Notes under the pieces: model-generated
The model's input: the letters and a program-made list of their open reading frames with translations, nothing else
Databases searched by the model: none
What the model was told of the DNA's origin: nothing
Assembly: GCF_001411555.2 (NCBI RefSeq)
Contig: NC_049904.1
Location: 29,215,370 to 29,279,369, forward strand
Length of the DNA: 64,000 nt
Direction: 5' to 3'
Source of the DNA: Juglans regia
Lineage: Eukaryota; Streptophyta; Magnoliopsida; Fagales; Juglandaceae
Program-made: the position numbers and the translations under genes
Shown: positions 37,826 through 51,149 of the stretch, one piece after another
Layout of the letters: each line of letters opens with the position of its first letter
Position numbering within the stretch: the stretch's first letter is position 1

Positions 37826-39570
37826 TTAAAGATAATTGAACCCCCTGCAAGGAAAAAATTTATTGCCAAAATATGCTTTTGAACGTGCTGTCACGGTCAA
37901 GACAATAGAATGTGGCAATCCATGTAATTTAAAAATATGCTTGAAAAATAATTCAACAATGTCCCTAGCTATATAAGGATGTTTCAAAGGAATGAAATGG
38001 TTGTATTTGGTTAGCATGTCGACCACTACCCATAGTGCATTGAACCCTTGTGAATTAGGCAACCGCTCCACAAAATCCATAGTGATGTGGGTCCACGATT
38101 GTGTCAATATGGGCAGTGGCTGAAGCAGCCCACTCAGTAAGGTGTTGTCAACCTTAACCCGCTGGCATAAGTCACAATTTCTTATAAATGCCCTGACATC
38201 CCTTTTTAGGCCTTCTCAATCAAAATACCTCATCATTCGGTGGATTGTCCTGTCATACCCTAAATGGCCACCGCAATGATTGTTGTGTGACAACTCCAGC
38301 AATTTATTCTTGAACTCCTATTGTTGGGGAATATATAATCTATTCTTATACAGTAGGAGCTCTTCCTTCAATGTGTATTTATCACTTAGCTTCCCCTCGG
38401 AGTATGGTTTAAGGAGATTCTATACCCGTATATCAGATTCGCAGGCAGCCTTTAAATCTTCAATCTACTACACATTGGGAATAGTGATCAGCATTAATTC
38501 CCCACTCTCATCCATATACTTCCTTGACAGTGCATCGGCAATCCTATTTTCTAACCCCTTCTTGTACTCCATGACGAAAGCGTACCCTAACAACTTAGTA
38601 ATCTAGCGATATTGCATCAGGGTCCCCACTTTTTGGTCCAAAAGATACTTGAGACTTTGTTGGTCAGTACTTACCACAAAAGTCTGCCTGAGTAAGTAAG
38701 GTCTCCACTTAAGAACAACGGAAACTAAGGCAAATAGCTTATTCTCATAGGCTGACATCATAAGTGCTCTTTCCTTCAAGGCTTGGCTGAAAAATGTGAT
38801 GGGTTTGCCTTGCTGCATTAAGACTACCTTAACGGAATTTCCCAAGGCATCACATTCAATAGTAAATAGCCTTGAGAAATCCGAAAAAGCCAATACGAGG
38901 GGCTATGTAACAACCTCTTTTAGCTTGTGAAAAGCTAGCTTAGCTTCCTCACTCCATTTAAAACCATCATTCTTCAACATTCGAGTTAGGGGGGAAGCAA
39001 TTCCACCATTTACGAACTTGCGCGGTAATATCATGTTAACCCCAAAAATCCCCTTAGAGTCTTGAGATTTAGGCAAGGGCCAATCTTTCATCGCTTGTAA
39101 CTTATCGGGATATGTCCGTACACCTCCAACAAATATTAGATGGCCTAAATAGGCTATCTCCTTGTACCGAAAGTGACATTTTGATCGCTTGGCGTACAAT
39201 TTGGGTTGCCTCATCAACTAAAAAGTGGTTTGGAAGTGCTCCACATGCTCTTTCATTGTTTTACCGTACACAAGAATATTATTAAAAAAAAAAGTATAAA
39301 ATTTTCTCAAATGGGGCTGGAATACCTCTTCCATAAGGTTTTGGAAGGTGGACGGGATATTAGTCAGCCCAAAGGGCATAAATAGGAACTTGTAGTGACC
39401 TTCATGCATCCTAAATGTTGTTTTTGGCATGTCATCTGGCTTAACTCGGATTTGGTATTAACCCGATCTCAAGTCCAACTTTGCAAAAATAGTGGCCCCT
39501 TGCAACTCATCTGTAAGCTCCTCCACAATCGGGATATGGTATATATCCTTAGTAGTCATATTGTTAAGGT
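37826..39570 (-). pseudogene. Gypsy pol remnant: RT (part), RNase H, integrase
   Basis: Fragments on the minus strand are RT palm (FMPFGLTNIPSTFQNLMEEV near 39360, with the usual YVDD box changed to a degenerate form), RT connection and RNase H (FSQALKERALMMSAYENKLFA near 38720-38800, TDQQSLKYLLDQ near 38620-38650), and integrase core (WTHITMDFVERLPNSQGFNA near 38050-38100). The segments from 39430 to 37826 share one frame but are broken by stops, including those before 39217 and 38893. Relics only. Confidence 0.8.
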
Positions 39571-40992
39571 TGATTGAGCTGAATTATTGAATATTTTATA
39601 CATTTAGAACTAATATATTTTATTTATTTCATTACATTATTATTGGTTTTAGATGGAAAAATAGATAAGATGAATAAATCCGAGTTGTGATTTAAATTAC
39701 TTTATAGCATAGTTAATGCTTAATTTTTATAACTTGTGATTTAATTGGATAATGTTCATTCACATGCACAACATATTTTTCATTTTCTATTCTTTCTTTT
39801 TATTTTATTTTATTTTATTTCATTTTATTTCATTTTATTTCTTATTTTATTTTATTTATAGGCCAACAAATGCAAAGAAAAGTCAATAAAGACTACAAGT
39901 TTTCTTTTAGTTTCTCTAAAGCCAAACACACACACGCGGGCCTATTGTTTTTCTTTTTGGGAGTTTTGACTCAACACACACTTTGGAGGGACGTGGGACT
40001 GAAGCGGGTTTGAATTGGTGTAGGAGAGCTGGACTCTTTAACGAAATGGATTGAACAACACGCAAAAAACGGATTGGCTACGTGGACGCAAAGGAGAGCT
40101 GGTCTTTGGGTTTTTGCATGCAAGTACAAGGGGATTTTTTTTTATTTTTCTTTTTCCTATGGACAGAAGATCAGGATTCTTGAGTAGAGGACGCAACGCC
40201 ACTTGAAGAATTCTTTTGGGGTCCAATTGCCGCTCTAGCCTTCTTTTCTATTGCCTACCACATCCATCTCCATTTATTTGGCTTGCTCTTTTCTTTCCCT
40301 ACTCTTTATTTAATTTCAGTTTAAAGTTTATGGAATATTTTTTAGATTTTTTACTTAGAAGTTTGGGCAATTTATTTGCTAATTATTTTACTTAATGTCG
40401 TTATTTTTCTTGCTCTTTTAAGCTTTCATTGAACAGTGATTACAATTGCTATGAATTAATTTTGAGAATTTGTGATTTGAATATAATGATGAACCCTAGA
40501 ATCTTGATTTTGGGGCTTTTCAATTTTCAGCTCGTATTTTGTCAATTACTTTCTAATCTAGTTTAATTCTTAGCTTAGTTTTATTAATCTCTTAGTTCCA
40601 TTGCATATTAGACTTATTAAAGTTTAATTAGGACTTAAATAATTTCAATTTTATTGTTTAATTTTTAGATTAATTAAGATTGTTCAGTTTAGTTTATTTT
40701 TTTATTATTAATTTCAATTTGTTAGTCTTCTACATTTCATTTCGACACTCAAAAATTCAAAAATATGAATATAGTCCATGACTAGTGCCATTTTCATTCT
40801 TGTTATACTCTTTCATCTATTGCACATACCATCATTTTTATTTTCTCTTTGTGAATATTTTCACCATTTTAAACGAGTTTGATTTTAAGTAACTTTCCAT
40901 AAAGAGACGTTAAAGGAATTTATTCCTAATTATTATGCGACATCCTCCTGCACTTGGGATAACCTTTGTGCTGCTCATTTTTTAGTGAGTCA
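39571..40992. mobile_element. Solo LTR nested in the gypsy RT
   Basis: The insert starts TGATTGAGCTGAAT, ends TTAGTGAGTCA (TG...CA), and is flanked on both sides by AAGGT (39566-39570, 40993-40997). It has no coding capacity and is LTR-sized at 1,422 bp. Removing it with one AAGGT joins the two RT halves in frame. It includes a pentanucleotide tract at about 39799-39860. The family of origin and its orientation were not determined. Confidence 0.8.
39799..39860. repeat. TATTT/CATTT pentanucleotide microsatellite
   Basis: Repeats of TTTTA, with TTTCA variants, run for about 60 bp inside the solo LTR. Confidence 0.8.
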
Positions 40993-40997
40993 AAGGT

Positions 40998-42720
40998 CCT
41001 GGTAATCTACACAAAGCCTCCATGTGCAGTTGGCCTTCCTAACTAGCAACACCGAGAACGAATAGATAGCAACTCTTGTACTATTTTTTTTTTCTTTTGA
41101 TAGTAGGGGTATCGATAAGTCCTTATAGAGATGGTTTTAGAATCCAAGATTAAGTTGATGGTGTGGTCGTGGGTTCTTGATGGGGGGAGCCCCTTGAGTT
41201 ATGAGAACACATCTTCAAACTGCGCTAACAATGGCTGTAAAGCTACTAGAACCTCTTCCATAGCTGAAAATTTAGTGCCTATCATTTCTTCAATTACTTG
41301 TAAAATTACTCCCTTCTTTTCTAACACATTCTAACTTTTTTAAAGACCTTTCCTCAATCATCTTTGCCACAACCAACCCTTGAATCAAGACTTCGTATTC
41401 TTGATACTAAAACTTCATCACTAGTTTTTAAAAATTCTACAAGATTGATCCCAAGTCCCTCGGCTAATTAATCCAATACCATGTCACAACCGACTAAAAC
41501 TAGGACATGCACATCCATTGTGAAAATAGTCCATTGAATTAAAACCCTCACGCCATTGCATTTTCCTTCTCTGGGAATCAACTCCCTGTGTCCACCAAGA
41601 TAGTAACCCATTGAGTACCAGTCCTCCCCTTTAGCCGCATGGTTCTCGAGTTATGAGAACCTGTTAATGCATGGAGGGAAATTTCAAGACTTCCTTGGTT
41701 TACAACCATTTATGTGGTTGGTGTTTCTCTTATTCTTTCACATTGTTCTTCATCACACGACACATCCAGTTCAGTTTCCAACAGTACATCTTCTAGCAAG
41801 TACAACCTTGGATTTTGACACTTATACCCCGGGTTCCATTTTGCATCACAATAGTAACAAAGTCATTTATCTCTCCTCTCTTTCATTTGTTGTTGATTTA
41901 TTTTCTATATAGATAGAGATGGTTTTTTATGGTATTTGTTGGGTCATGTGGAGGGGATGAATGGTGATGGGTTGGGATTTTTAAGAATACCTGAGTCTAG
42001 AGAGTAGTTAAGGCTGACCTTGTGAATTTTTTTTTGGTAAGGTTAACAGTTTCCTCTTGAATATTGACTAAGCTATAAGGTGAGGTTAAGTTTGGAGGGT
42101 TGAACTTTATGACTGCTAAGCTGATATCGTCCCTGAGACCACTAAGGAAATAACTAAGCTTATAGGTATCCGAAAACCCCTTTAATTGGTTAGAAAATGT
42201 CTTAAAGCTGGCTTTATATTCTTCCTCAGTATGATTTTGTCATTGCCTCCATAGAGTCATCATAGACACTAGAACCAAATCTTACTAATAGGGCCTTAAT
42301 GAAGGAGTCCCAGTTAGTAAGTCGTCTAGATTCCTCTAGGTCTTGGAACCAAGTAAGGGCTTTACCCCCCATATGAAAAGAGGCAAGTCTTAAATGATGT
42401 TGTGGCAGTGTATTATGAAATGTAAAGAAATGATGAACTTTGTAAATCTAACCTGCAGGATCTTCACCATGAAAGACAAAGAAGTTGAGTATGATGGTTC
42501 TGGTTTGCATCTTGCCCATGTGCTTGTGTGGAGTAGGTTCCTCTCTTTCCCTATTCTGTATATCAGAGGATGACTCGCCATTGTTGTTTCTCCTATGCAT
42601 TTCTATAGTCGAGGCTGCAAGCTATTGGACTATGGCATCCATTTGTCTCTTAATGGCTATCACCTCGATCTCCAGCACTTCATTGGATTTTTTTTACTGC
42701 ATTAAATCCATCTTGTAATT
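40998..42720 (-). pseudogene. Gypsy gag and 5' part of pol
   Basis: The minus strand from about 42520 to 42240 encodes a Retrotrans_gag domain (ILNFFVFHGEDPAG, LPQHHLRLASFHMGGKALTW, then FQDLEE). Between 41900 and 41000 is degenerate protease and RT N-terminal sequence; the RT motif TWRLCVDYQ lies at about 41010-41036, directly beside the solo LTR insertion. Many stops are present. Confidence 0.7.
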
Positions 42721-42759
42721 AATTCATTCTTGTGCCTTCTATCATATTTGTAATGTTGA

Positions 42760-42790
42760 TATACAGAGAATCGGTATCTCTAATACTATT
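42760..42790 (-). other. Degenerate primer-binding site of the gypsy element
   Basis: Immediately inside the 5' LTR the minus strand reads TAGTATTAGAGATACC, a damaged form of TGGTATCAGAGC, which pairs with initiator tRNA-Met. Confidence 0.5.
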
Positions 42791-43292
42791 TGTAACACAA
42801 CAGACCAAATAAGGAAGAAATTGATAAAAATAGTAAATAGGGATAAGGATAGTTGCTCTCTTCGAGGGAGAGCGCCTCTAGGAATTAGAGAAAGAAGATA
42901 GAAATTTTAGGGTTTCACAATATTCAGATAATTCTTCCAGAAGTTCCATGCATACAATAAAGCAGACTGCTAATGGGGCTTACTAGGCCATGGACTTAAA
43001 CTACCGGACTCTTACATAAATTAAAAGAAATCAGGCCTGAGGCCTAAGTTCAACACTACCCATCAAAATAAAAGACAAGACTCAAAACGAAATACATTAA
43101 GGACCTTGGCCCACATGACCGTAGCCCATTCCACTTTAGAACTTCCTTCAGAACTAAAGAGTTTGACACTTCCCTTCAGTTCAGAACAAGTCCTCCCCAC
43201 GTGTGCTAGGGTTCATGTTATTCTCTTCACCTTCTTTGTCTTCCGCCATCCTTCACGCTACCTATCTCAAAGCTGAGCCATCGCTTATTACA
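42791..43292 (-). repeat. 5' LTR of the gypsy element
   Basis: The plus-strand sequence starts TGTAACACAACAGACC and ends CGCTTATTACA. It differs from the other LTR by many substitutions and small indels, so the insertion is old. Confidence 0.85.
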
Positions 43293-43620
43293 CATGCATC
43301 TTGTGAGGTGCTTCTCAAGTCACCCTAAGGGATGACGAGGATGGATATGCATATGGGTTGGTCAGAGGATGGATATCACTTTTATATGGACTGGTGGTAG
43401 TGTCTTCTATGGATTATTGATGCACGAGGGTAAAAAACAAACAAACCAACTACCTAGAGGCCAGAGGAAGACTGGGGGATGATTGATTGCTGTCCCACTT
43501 GTTAAGTGGGCCATTGATTAAAACTATTAATCAGAAACCATAAGAAACTTTTATTACGGGCCATCTTGTTTCATAGCTTATAATGTAGCACCGAAAAAGT
43601 GTTCTTATGAAAGTTCACTC

Positions 43621-43651
<31 letters not shown>

Positions 43652-46576
43652 TACTTCCATACTGTCTATATAATTTGGAAAAAAAAAATATGGGCATGAT
43701 GGATTGAACATCATGGATCTTCCCTCCTTACTCAAGGACAGGTCTCTCCATCTACATGTGCAAAGGAGGGATTTTGTCTACTACGTACGATCGAGCTGAT
43801 ATTTTGGTGTCACAAACAATCCTAATAAAATGTGGTAGAAAAGTCAGCACACGACTGGAAATTAAATGTCATGACCCAAACTCATGTATATTGATAGAAA
43901 TGTAGACTGACAATGACATGGCAGCTTTCTTCAGGAGCTTCTAGTAATGGGTGGACAGATATTATATCTTATATATACACACACATTAATATTATATATT
44001 TTTACACATGACATGCAGTACATGATGATATATATATATATGTTGTCTGGATTTTTGTGGACTCCATTATTATACATGATGAGTAGTGCCCACGCATTTA
44101 AAAATACATGACTGAGAAACTTGAGAATGGCAAATCATTTTGCGAGAATTTTGAAAAATAGATGATCCAATTAACTTTACGCTTAAAAACTTGCATGTAA
44201 TTTAATTGGCCTTTTTCTGAATTAAAGATCGTAGGGCTAATTATATATGACAATCATGGCTTCCTTTCGCTTGGATATATATATAAATATATATTTATAT
44301 ATATAATTGGCATCCCAAAGCACCTTTGTTCCTGAAATTTAGATCTAGAGTAGTACTCATCCATATATGATATATATACTAGTACGTAGCTAGCACTTGG
44401 AATCCAAATGCAATAATTTCTGTCCTTCGAGGAGGAAATTGGGAATGCAACCAGCTTGCTAGCTAGATCATAACCTTTTGTTTTAGTTCAAAGTAGCTAG
44501 TTAGCTAGATGCATTGAACTTTAATGTGGATCTTCAAAAGAAAATGTGTGACTTAATTGGGAACCAGCAGCTAAGTCATGTAGTACTATATATACTGGGA
44601 TTAATGTTGTTTAAGGGTTAGCCTTTCTAAGATGGATCCTGAAGCTAGGTTGGTCGATATAGTTTCCAAAGGAGAGGATTTTGAGACCATTAATGATCTA
44701 TTTTGTATTTTAATAAACAGGTTAATTAATTTGTAAATAATTTTTTTTTCTTATTATTATATATTGTTCATCACTCGGCCAATTAGGTGTGTAAGTATAT
44801 ATATATCCACCTTTCCTCTAATGGTCGATCGTGAATATAATTACTTAAAAGAAATGGTTCCAAAGTAAATCTAGAGATGGATTGGATGGCTAGAGAATGG
44901 AAATGCCAATTTTTTTTTTCTCAACCCAATTTTGGTCATCATTGGCTGCCTAGAGATCGATTGACTTCAAGGCAAGTAAATCTAGCAAATGGATTTAAGG
45001 ATAGAAAGCAATTTCCATGAGCTATATAGCTAGCTTTTATGGGCCCTCCCCCCCCATACCTACTCACATGTTACCCACTAACATCTACATCCCAAACTAT
45101 TTAATATGCAATTTAATATGCATATGGATCGGATGATGATGATGATGAGACACGACTAAAAATAAATATTAGGCAATCGAAGTACTTAAAAACAGTACTA
45201 CTCCATGTTAACTACGTACGTACCTTAGTGTTTAATTTGATCGACCTTAATTATAGCAAATGATCTTCAGGTTAGCTGACAAGTAAAGTGGCATGCATTG
45301 ATCCAAAGGTCAAGATAAAATTATGGACATCAAATCAAATCATATGAACACTACTACTTGCGCGCTCTGAAGAGATTAGCATGAAGAATTTTTCTTAGTG
45401 GCATGTCCTTTTACTTTTTGAATTTCATGGCGTACTTCCAAAAGAGTCTGCTAATTTCTTCTGCAACTGAAAAAGAAAAGAAAACAAACAACCACCCCAT
45501 TCAAAGATTTTAGTCATATACTTTTGTTTTTCTTCGTCAAATCATCAAATCTTTTGGTTTCTAGTGCTTTATTTGGTTTTATTTTTGTACCATATTTATA
45601 ATTTATTTACTCCTGCATGGAGTAAATATTGGGAGTAATTATATATATTAATTAATTAATTAAGGACTCGTGAGCTACTTAGATCTTCTAGTTAGAAATC
45701 ATTCTCTTGTTTCGTTTCTTTCTGAAAAATGCGCCCATGGGATATTAACAGTACAATTTATTGGAATATAAAAACAATAAAAAATGGGAAAAAGGAAAAA
45801 AAATTGACACGAATCTAATAATAGAGACACGTACGTACAACAGCTTAATCTAGGATCGATCTCTCTTGTAATACATGCATTAGCTAGATGAGAAGCAGCT
45901 TTCAGTAGTACTGGAGTCAAAGCATGCACCTCATCACAAAACCTAAAAGTACCAGAAGAGATAGAAGTAAAACAAGTCTTTCAGACCTCACTTCCCAAAG
46001 AAAGCTACAACGCACATGATCTTGCTTGGTGACATTGATAGATCACAATCCTTGCTGATCAGAAGAAGATTTTCTCAATGCATGCCCCATTTTCCACCCC
46101 GGCCGGCCTCTTTTTTCTCTCGATTCAATCCAAACAGGCCCATATTCTTTATCTCGTTGACCCTACACAACAGTAGCCTCCTCACCAACCATTAATGAGC
46201 ATCTCTTTCGATCGATCACGTTTGGCCAGATGTTAGCATTTTGATAGAAACAAGCAGGCTGGGTCTCCCCTGGCAAAAGGTTCTTGTTTTAGCTTACTTG
46301 GCAGCCCCAATCATGCACCGACATGTGTCACCCCATGAGTCCCCCCTCCAAAGCTTTTTTTTCCCTTCCCTTTTCTGATAATATTTAACCTTTATTATTG
46401 AACTTAGTGAACAGGAAGGGAGGACTATATGATGAATCCAAAAGGCAAAAGCACAGAGTGAGATGCAATTATTCATGCCATGTTTTTCATTCTAAGCAAG
46501 TGCGAAAAGAAATTCTCTCCCTCAAAAGCAGAAAAAGGGAAGAGATAGAAAGCATAATATAAACATCAGTACTTGC
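43293..46576. other. Long intergenic region
   Basis: No gene was recognised over 3.2 kb. There is an (ATT)n microsatellite at about 43621-43650, TA tracts near 44028-44042 and 44275-44305, and GCTAGCTAG-type stretches. It probably contains the distal promoter of the DUF4228 gene. Confidence 0.5.
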
Positions 46577-46584
46577 TATAAAAT
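46577..46584 (+). promoter_or_regulatory. Likely TATA box of the DUF4228 gene
   Basis: TATAAAAT lies about 190 bp before the ATG and is followed by a pyrimidine-rich CTCTTTCTCTC leader, a common plant promoter layout. Confidence 0.5.
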
Positions 46585-46767
46585 TTTCAGGCGACTCAGT
46601 CCCACTCTCATTGTGCTAAGCATCAAAGAAAATATCCTTCTCTTTCTCTCTAGCTCTTTATTTCCTTTCTCCCTCTTTACCTTTCTCCCACTTCTCCACC
46701 TTTCTCTCTCTATGATCAGACGCTAACAGTTATAGAGGGTGGGGGGAGAGAGAGAGGATTAAGTACC

Positions 46768-47271
46768 ATGAAAAACACCATTAGATGCTGCATCTCTTGC
46801 ATTCTACCATGTGGAGCTCTCGACGTAATACGCATAGTACACAGCAATGGCCACGTGGAAGAGATCAGCGGGACAATCCGAGCCAGCGAGATTATGAAGG
46901 CCTACCCTAAGCACGTCCTAAAGAAACCCTCTTCTTCATCAGACGACGGTTGTGTCCCAAAGATTGTGATAGTCCCACCGGACGCAGAGCTTCGACGCGG
47001 AAAGATATACTTCCTCATGCCGGTACCTTCAAACCCGGAAAAAAATCGATCGAGATCATCATCCACGAGAAAGAAAAGAAGATCAGAGCCCGATAACAAC
47101 CCCAACAACGCTACGTCAATGACAAAACCATTGATATCGGATCAGTACTTGAGTGAAATACTCTCGGATCAGAAGCTTTCCACGCATAGGGATCGCAGCA
47201 GGCGAGACCGTGTTGGGGTATGGAGGCCTCACTTAGAGAGCATTTGTGAGTCTCCAAGTGATCATGTTTGA
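46768..47271 (+). CDS. DUF4228 (PADRE) domain protein
   Basis: A single frame of 167 codons plus TGA. The N-terminus MKNTIRCCISCILPCGALD and the following VIRIVHSNGHVEEISGTIRA match the start of plant DUF4228/PADRE proteins. The middle has the conserved pattern KIVIVPPDAELRRGKIYFLM (about residues 70-90). The C-terminal half is basic and disordered (RSRSSSTRKKRRSEP), ending in HLESICESPSDHV. These proteins are linked to pathogen and abiotic stress responses, but their biochemical role is unknown. The start is the first ATG after the GAGAGAGAG leader. No intron is needed. Confidence 0.85.
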   Translation: MKNTIRCCISCILPCGALDVIRIVHSNGHVEEISGTIRASEIMKAYPKHVLKKPSSSSDDGCVPKIVIVPPDAELRRGKIYFLMPVPSNPEKNRSRSSSTRKKRRSEPDNNPNNATSMTKPLISDQYLSEILSDQKLSTHRDRSRRDRVGVWRPHLESICESPSDHV

Positions 47272-48086
47272 CGGCGACCGGAGTTTGATTATCTTCTCGT
47301 GATTCATTTAATTTGTAAGGTTCATCCATTAGGGTTCATAATTTCCATTTTGCTTCTTTCACTTGTTTTTATTGTTCTTCTTCTCCTTCTTTTTCCTTAG
47401 TTTTCCTCTGTTTTGTTTATGGCTGTATATAGAGGCATATGAAAGAAAAAAATAATGCGATATTCTGTTAGGGTTCGGAAATGGTGGCGATGATATGAAC
47501 AGTTTTGGTTGGATTTCGGCATCCGATAAGATCGTAATTAAGCTACCATTACCGGGATTCGGATTGTGATGTCGTGAAAAAGAAGTAGAGGGAACTCCAA
47601 AGCATTGTGGGGTTCTTCTTGTTATTGAAAGAGAGTGATCATTAGGGAAAGAAACTGTTTTTGAGGGAGACCCACTTCTTCTGTTCACTGTAAATTTCGC
47701 ACATGTATAAAAATTGGAAGGTGACGATTGCTCTATGATCATTGAATGATCTTATCATGTAGACCAGTTTGGCCATTCAATAGGCAGAATTAATGTTGTA
47801 GTTTCCAAATATTAATGGTCATCACCTTTTTTTTTTTTTCATATTTGTTTTTGATCTCTTTGTGTCGGCAATGTTGCAGCCACCAGTTTGGCTATATATT
47901 TATATATAATATATATTATATATATAATATTATATATATATATATACACACACGATTCAATAAACATAATTAATGCGGTAGTTTGCAAGCATGAGTAATC
48001 CTTCTGCATCGGTGAATGATGTAATAATGCTGTCATCAACCCCTTGAATCATGGAAGATTAATATAGTTATCTCGTAGTTAAATGA

Positions 48087-48121
<35 letters not shown>

Positions 48122-49500
48122 CTGCGCCCGCGCTATAATCATAAAAACATCTTGAAAAATTAAATTCATAAATTGTTATATATTCATACGTTATATTTAT
48201 TTTATAATAAAAATAATTTTATAATCTCATATACTATATTTAGTCACGTTAGTTTATAAATTTATTTTTATAACATTTTTTTATAACTAAAATATTTTTC
48301 TTAAATGATAAAAAAAAATAGAATTAATAATACCCTACACACACAGATCGTAACAGTAGTCAACTTGATGATTTTTCTTTGTTTTGCGCGCACAAGAGTC
48401 AATTTTCATCCACTCTCATGAGTCCTGGCATTCCCCTTTGAAAATTGACCCATATCACATTTCATTCATGTATTTTAGTATTTGTGATCTGATCTTCAAC
48501 TTGGGTGGCAGACATACAATGCAAATAACTGCATGCACGTACTTATTAATTCGGCATTTGAAGGCATGGATGAAATGGATTGGCATCGATCAATTGCTGT
48601 GTTTTCTCACTTTATTATTGACTGATCAATGCATATTCGATACCGCCTATCTAATCACCAAACCGCATCGATCGACCAAATAACAATCATCACCTGATCT
48701 ATATATCCTTCGGGGGAGAGTCATGAATATTGAATTGTGATATATAGAGTAGTAGTACTGCATATATGCAAACCCATTATGAATGAAGTAGTACTAGTTC
48801 TCCATGATAATAAAGTGTTTCTTTAGATCATGATCAACAGAAGTCACTTTCAGGGTGGATCATGAAATGATAGACCCCACATTACTTTCCACCATAGAAT
48901 AATGCAACTCTAGCTTGCACTAACAAGTGGGCATGTCTTTAAGCATTCTGTTCTCTTAGAGAGGATTATATGGTTCCCATGGCATCCTGTAAAGGTAATT
49001 GCACTAAATTTTGACCTCCCCTAGCTATATGAATTAATGTCTGGCTGGCAGCAGATCATGCATATTATATGGTTGAGCCTTGAGCAAGCCCATGCTCTGA
49101 TACCATATAATATATACATAAATATATATATATATATGTATATATATTCAGTTTCCAGTCCCACCAATATCAGGGCCAACAAAAAGGTGATCGATCGAGT
49201 TTCAGATAAATATCATTTAAACGTAATATAATTAAAACCTGGTGATCATTCGTGCATGGCATGTCATGACGTCCAGTATTAACAGTGGGTCACTTCAATA
49301 CATCTTACCTCAGCAGATTGAAGCATGCATCCTGTTTCTATATATGCTTCCGCATCCGAGCTGGCTCTTAAGAGAATTAGTTCTTGATCAGTCAAGAATC
49401 ATATATGAAGATGAAGGTCGACGCAAAAATGATTAGCTGGCTGGACCGTGCAGCTAGCTAGCTTGCTTGCTGATACAGTACTAGATATAAAGTATTAATA

Positions 49501-49538
<38 letters not shown>

Positions 49539-49850
49539 ATAAAAAAAAAACATTGATTTATAAATAGGCCGTAAGTCAAATTATTTTGACGCTTTATTAA
49601 CATTCATATATAGTCGAAGTAGCTGCAGATCATTAAAAATATTTCGATACTTTCTAATTGATCAGATATATAAAATTATAAATCATGATATGAAAAATAC
49701 TGTTCATCATTTTATTTTTTGTTATAAAAACTATCATCCTTTTATAACTAGTTTTATGTCCACTTGATTAATGTCAACGAACTACAAAAAATTTTATGAC
49801 GCATTAACAATGTGTATATATATATAATATATATAGGATATATATATATA
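47272..49850. other. Intergenic region with TA microsatellites
   Basis: The 3' UTR of the DUF4228 gene should lie at the left. (TA)n tracts occur at about 47896-47945, 48090-48121, 49120-49148 and 49506-49533. A MITE of the TTTTATAATCT family lies at 48130-48305. No other gene was seen. Confidence 0.5.
48130..48305. repeat. AT-rich MITE, same family as 15250 and 61775
   Basis: It shares AATAAAAATAATTTTATAAT followed by CTCATATACTATAT with the other copies, and ends AAAATATTTTTCTTAA. The ends are approximate. Confidence 0.45.
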
Positions 49851-49852
49851 GA

Positions 49853-51149
49853 GAGAGTTCCGCTATAGAGAGCGGTCCGGCTGTTAAGATGAGAACAGTA
49901 GCCCTCCATTCACACGATGACTCGTAGACAAAAACACAATAAACCCTTTAGACCTCACCACATAGGATCACAAAAAGACTTCAGCTGAGAGGAGAACTGC
50001 GCTCACACTAAGCTTAGCCCGATTTCTCTGCCAAACACCTCATCACCGCTTCATCGAACCTCTCTGCCTCCATACCAATTTTTAACCACGATTTCGCTAC
50101 TCAATTGTAACACCACAAAGTTGGCATGAATTTCAAAAACAAATAGGCACCCACACTGTAAAACCCAAGCTAGATTTATTCCCAAATCGAGGAAGGAAAA
50201 GAAAATGGGAATGCAAGTAACTAGGATAATGCAATTAGGAGGTAGTGAAAGATCGAGAAAAATAATAAAACCTTAAGAGAGCAAGAACACAAGAGGAGAA
50301 AAGGAGGGATAAAATCGAACAACTTTTATCAACAGCAGTACAAACCAATCAAGTCAGGTGTTTCGTTCTGAATTATTTTGGATTTTTAGGGGAAAATTTT
50401 TCTTTCCTTTTTCTTGTCCTAGACGCTGCATCATGTTTTCATGGGAAGAAATAATGAGAAAATGACAAATAGAAATATGAGGAATATCATGTTTTCATGG
50501 AGCAGGGGTGCAAAGGGGAAGGGCCTGCGAACTGCGAGTTGGAAGGGGCTTTCAGCTGCGAAGGGATGGGTTTTCGAAAAGGTTCTGTCGCAATTCGAAG
50601 GGGCTGCAAAGGGGAGGGGGCTGTGTCTCTCGCGAAAGGGAAGGGGCAGATGAGTTGCGGTTCAAGTTATTTTTTGTTTTCTCTTGAGAGCTTTTGTGTT
50701 CTTGAGAATTTTTGCTTGGTTTTTGTCCAAAAGTTGTAGAAGATAGAACCAGGTTCCTTCGTTCTAGAGAATCTGCCATGAGCAAGGTGAGTCAAGTAAG
50801 CGGATTCCTCTCTTTCTCTCTCTCGCACTCCCTCTCTGTTCCTCTCGGCCTCAGCCCATCCTTTAGATCGTCTAGGTCACCGCCACCGTTTAGGTCAAGA
50901 TCTGCCACCATTTGGATCGAGCGCCGTGAAGGATGGCAATGTTGAGATCTTGAGTCCGTCTAGATTCCTCAGAAAGAAGTAGAAGGGGCAGCATACGAAA
51001 TACGAGTGAAGAAGAAGGTGTAATGGATTCAATGATCGGCTTCATGCAGATGTAAAATAAACACAATAAATCGTCTATGTGTCGTGCTGTGAATAGAGGG
51101 CTGCTATTCTTTACTTAACAATCAGACTGTTCCCCAACTTTTCTCATAG

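Larger units (their letters stand above)
36555..43292 (-). mobile_element. Ty3/gypsy chromovirus-type retrotransposon, decayed, with nested solo LTR
   Basis: Two LTRs of about 0.5 kb bound a minus-strand gag-pol remnant in gypsy order: gag (about 42000-42720), RT, RNase H, integrase and a chromodomain next to the 3' LTR. The flanks are CAGGC and CATGC, a 5-bp duplication with one mismatch. The pol pieces stay in one frame but carry several in-frame stops, so the copy is inactive. A 1,422-bp solo LTR is inserted in the RT region. Confidence 0.85.
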
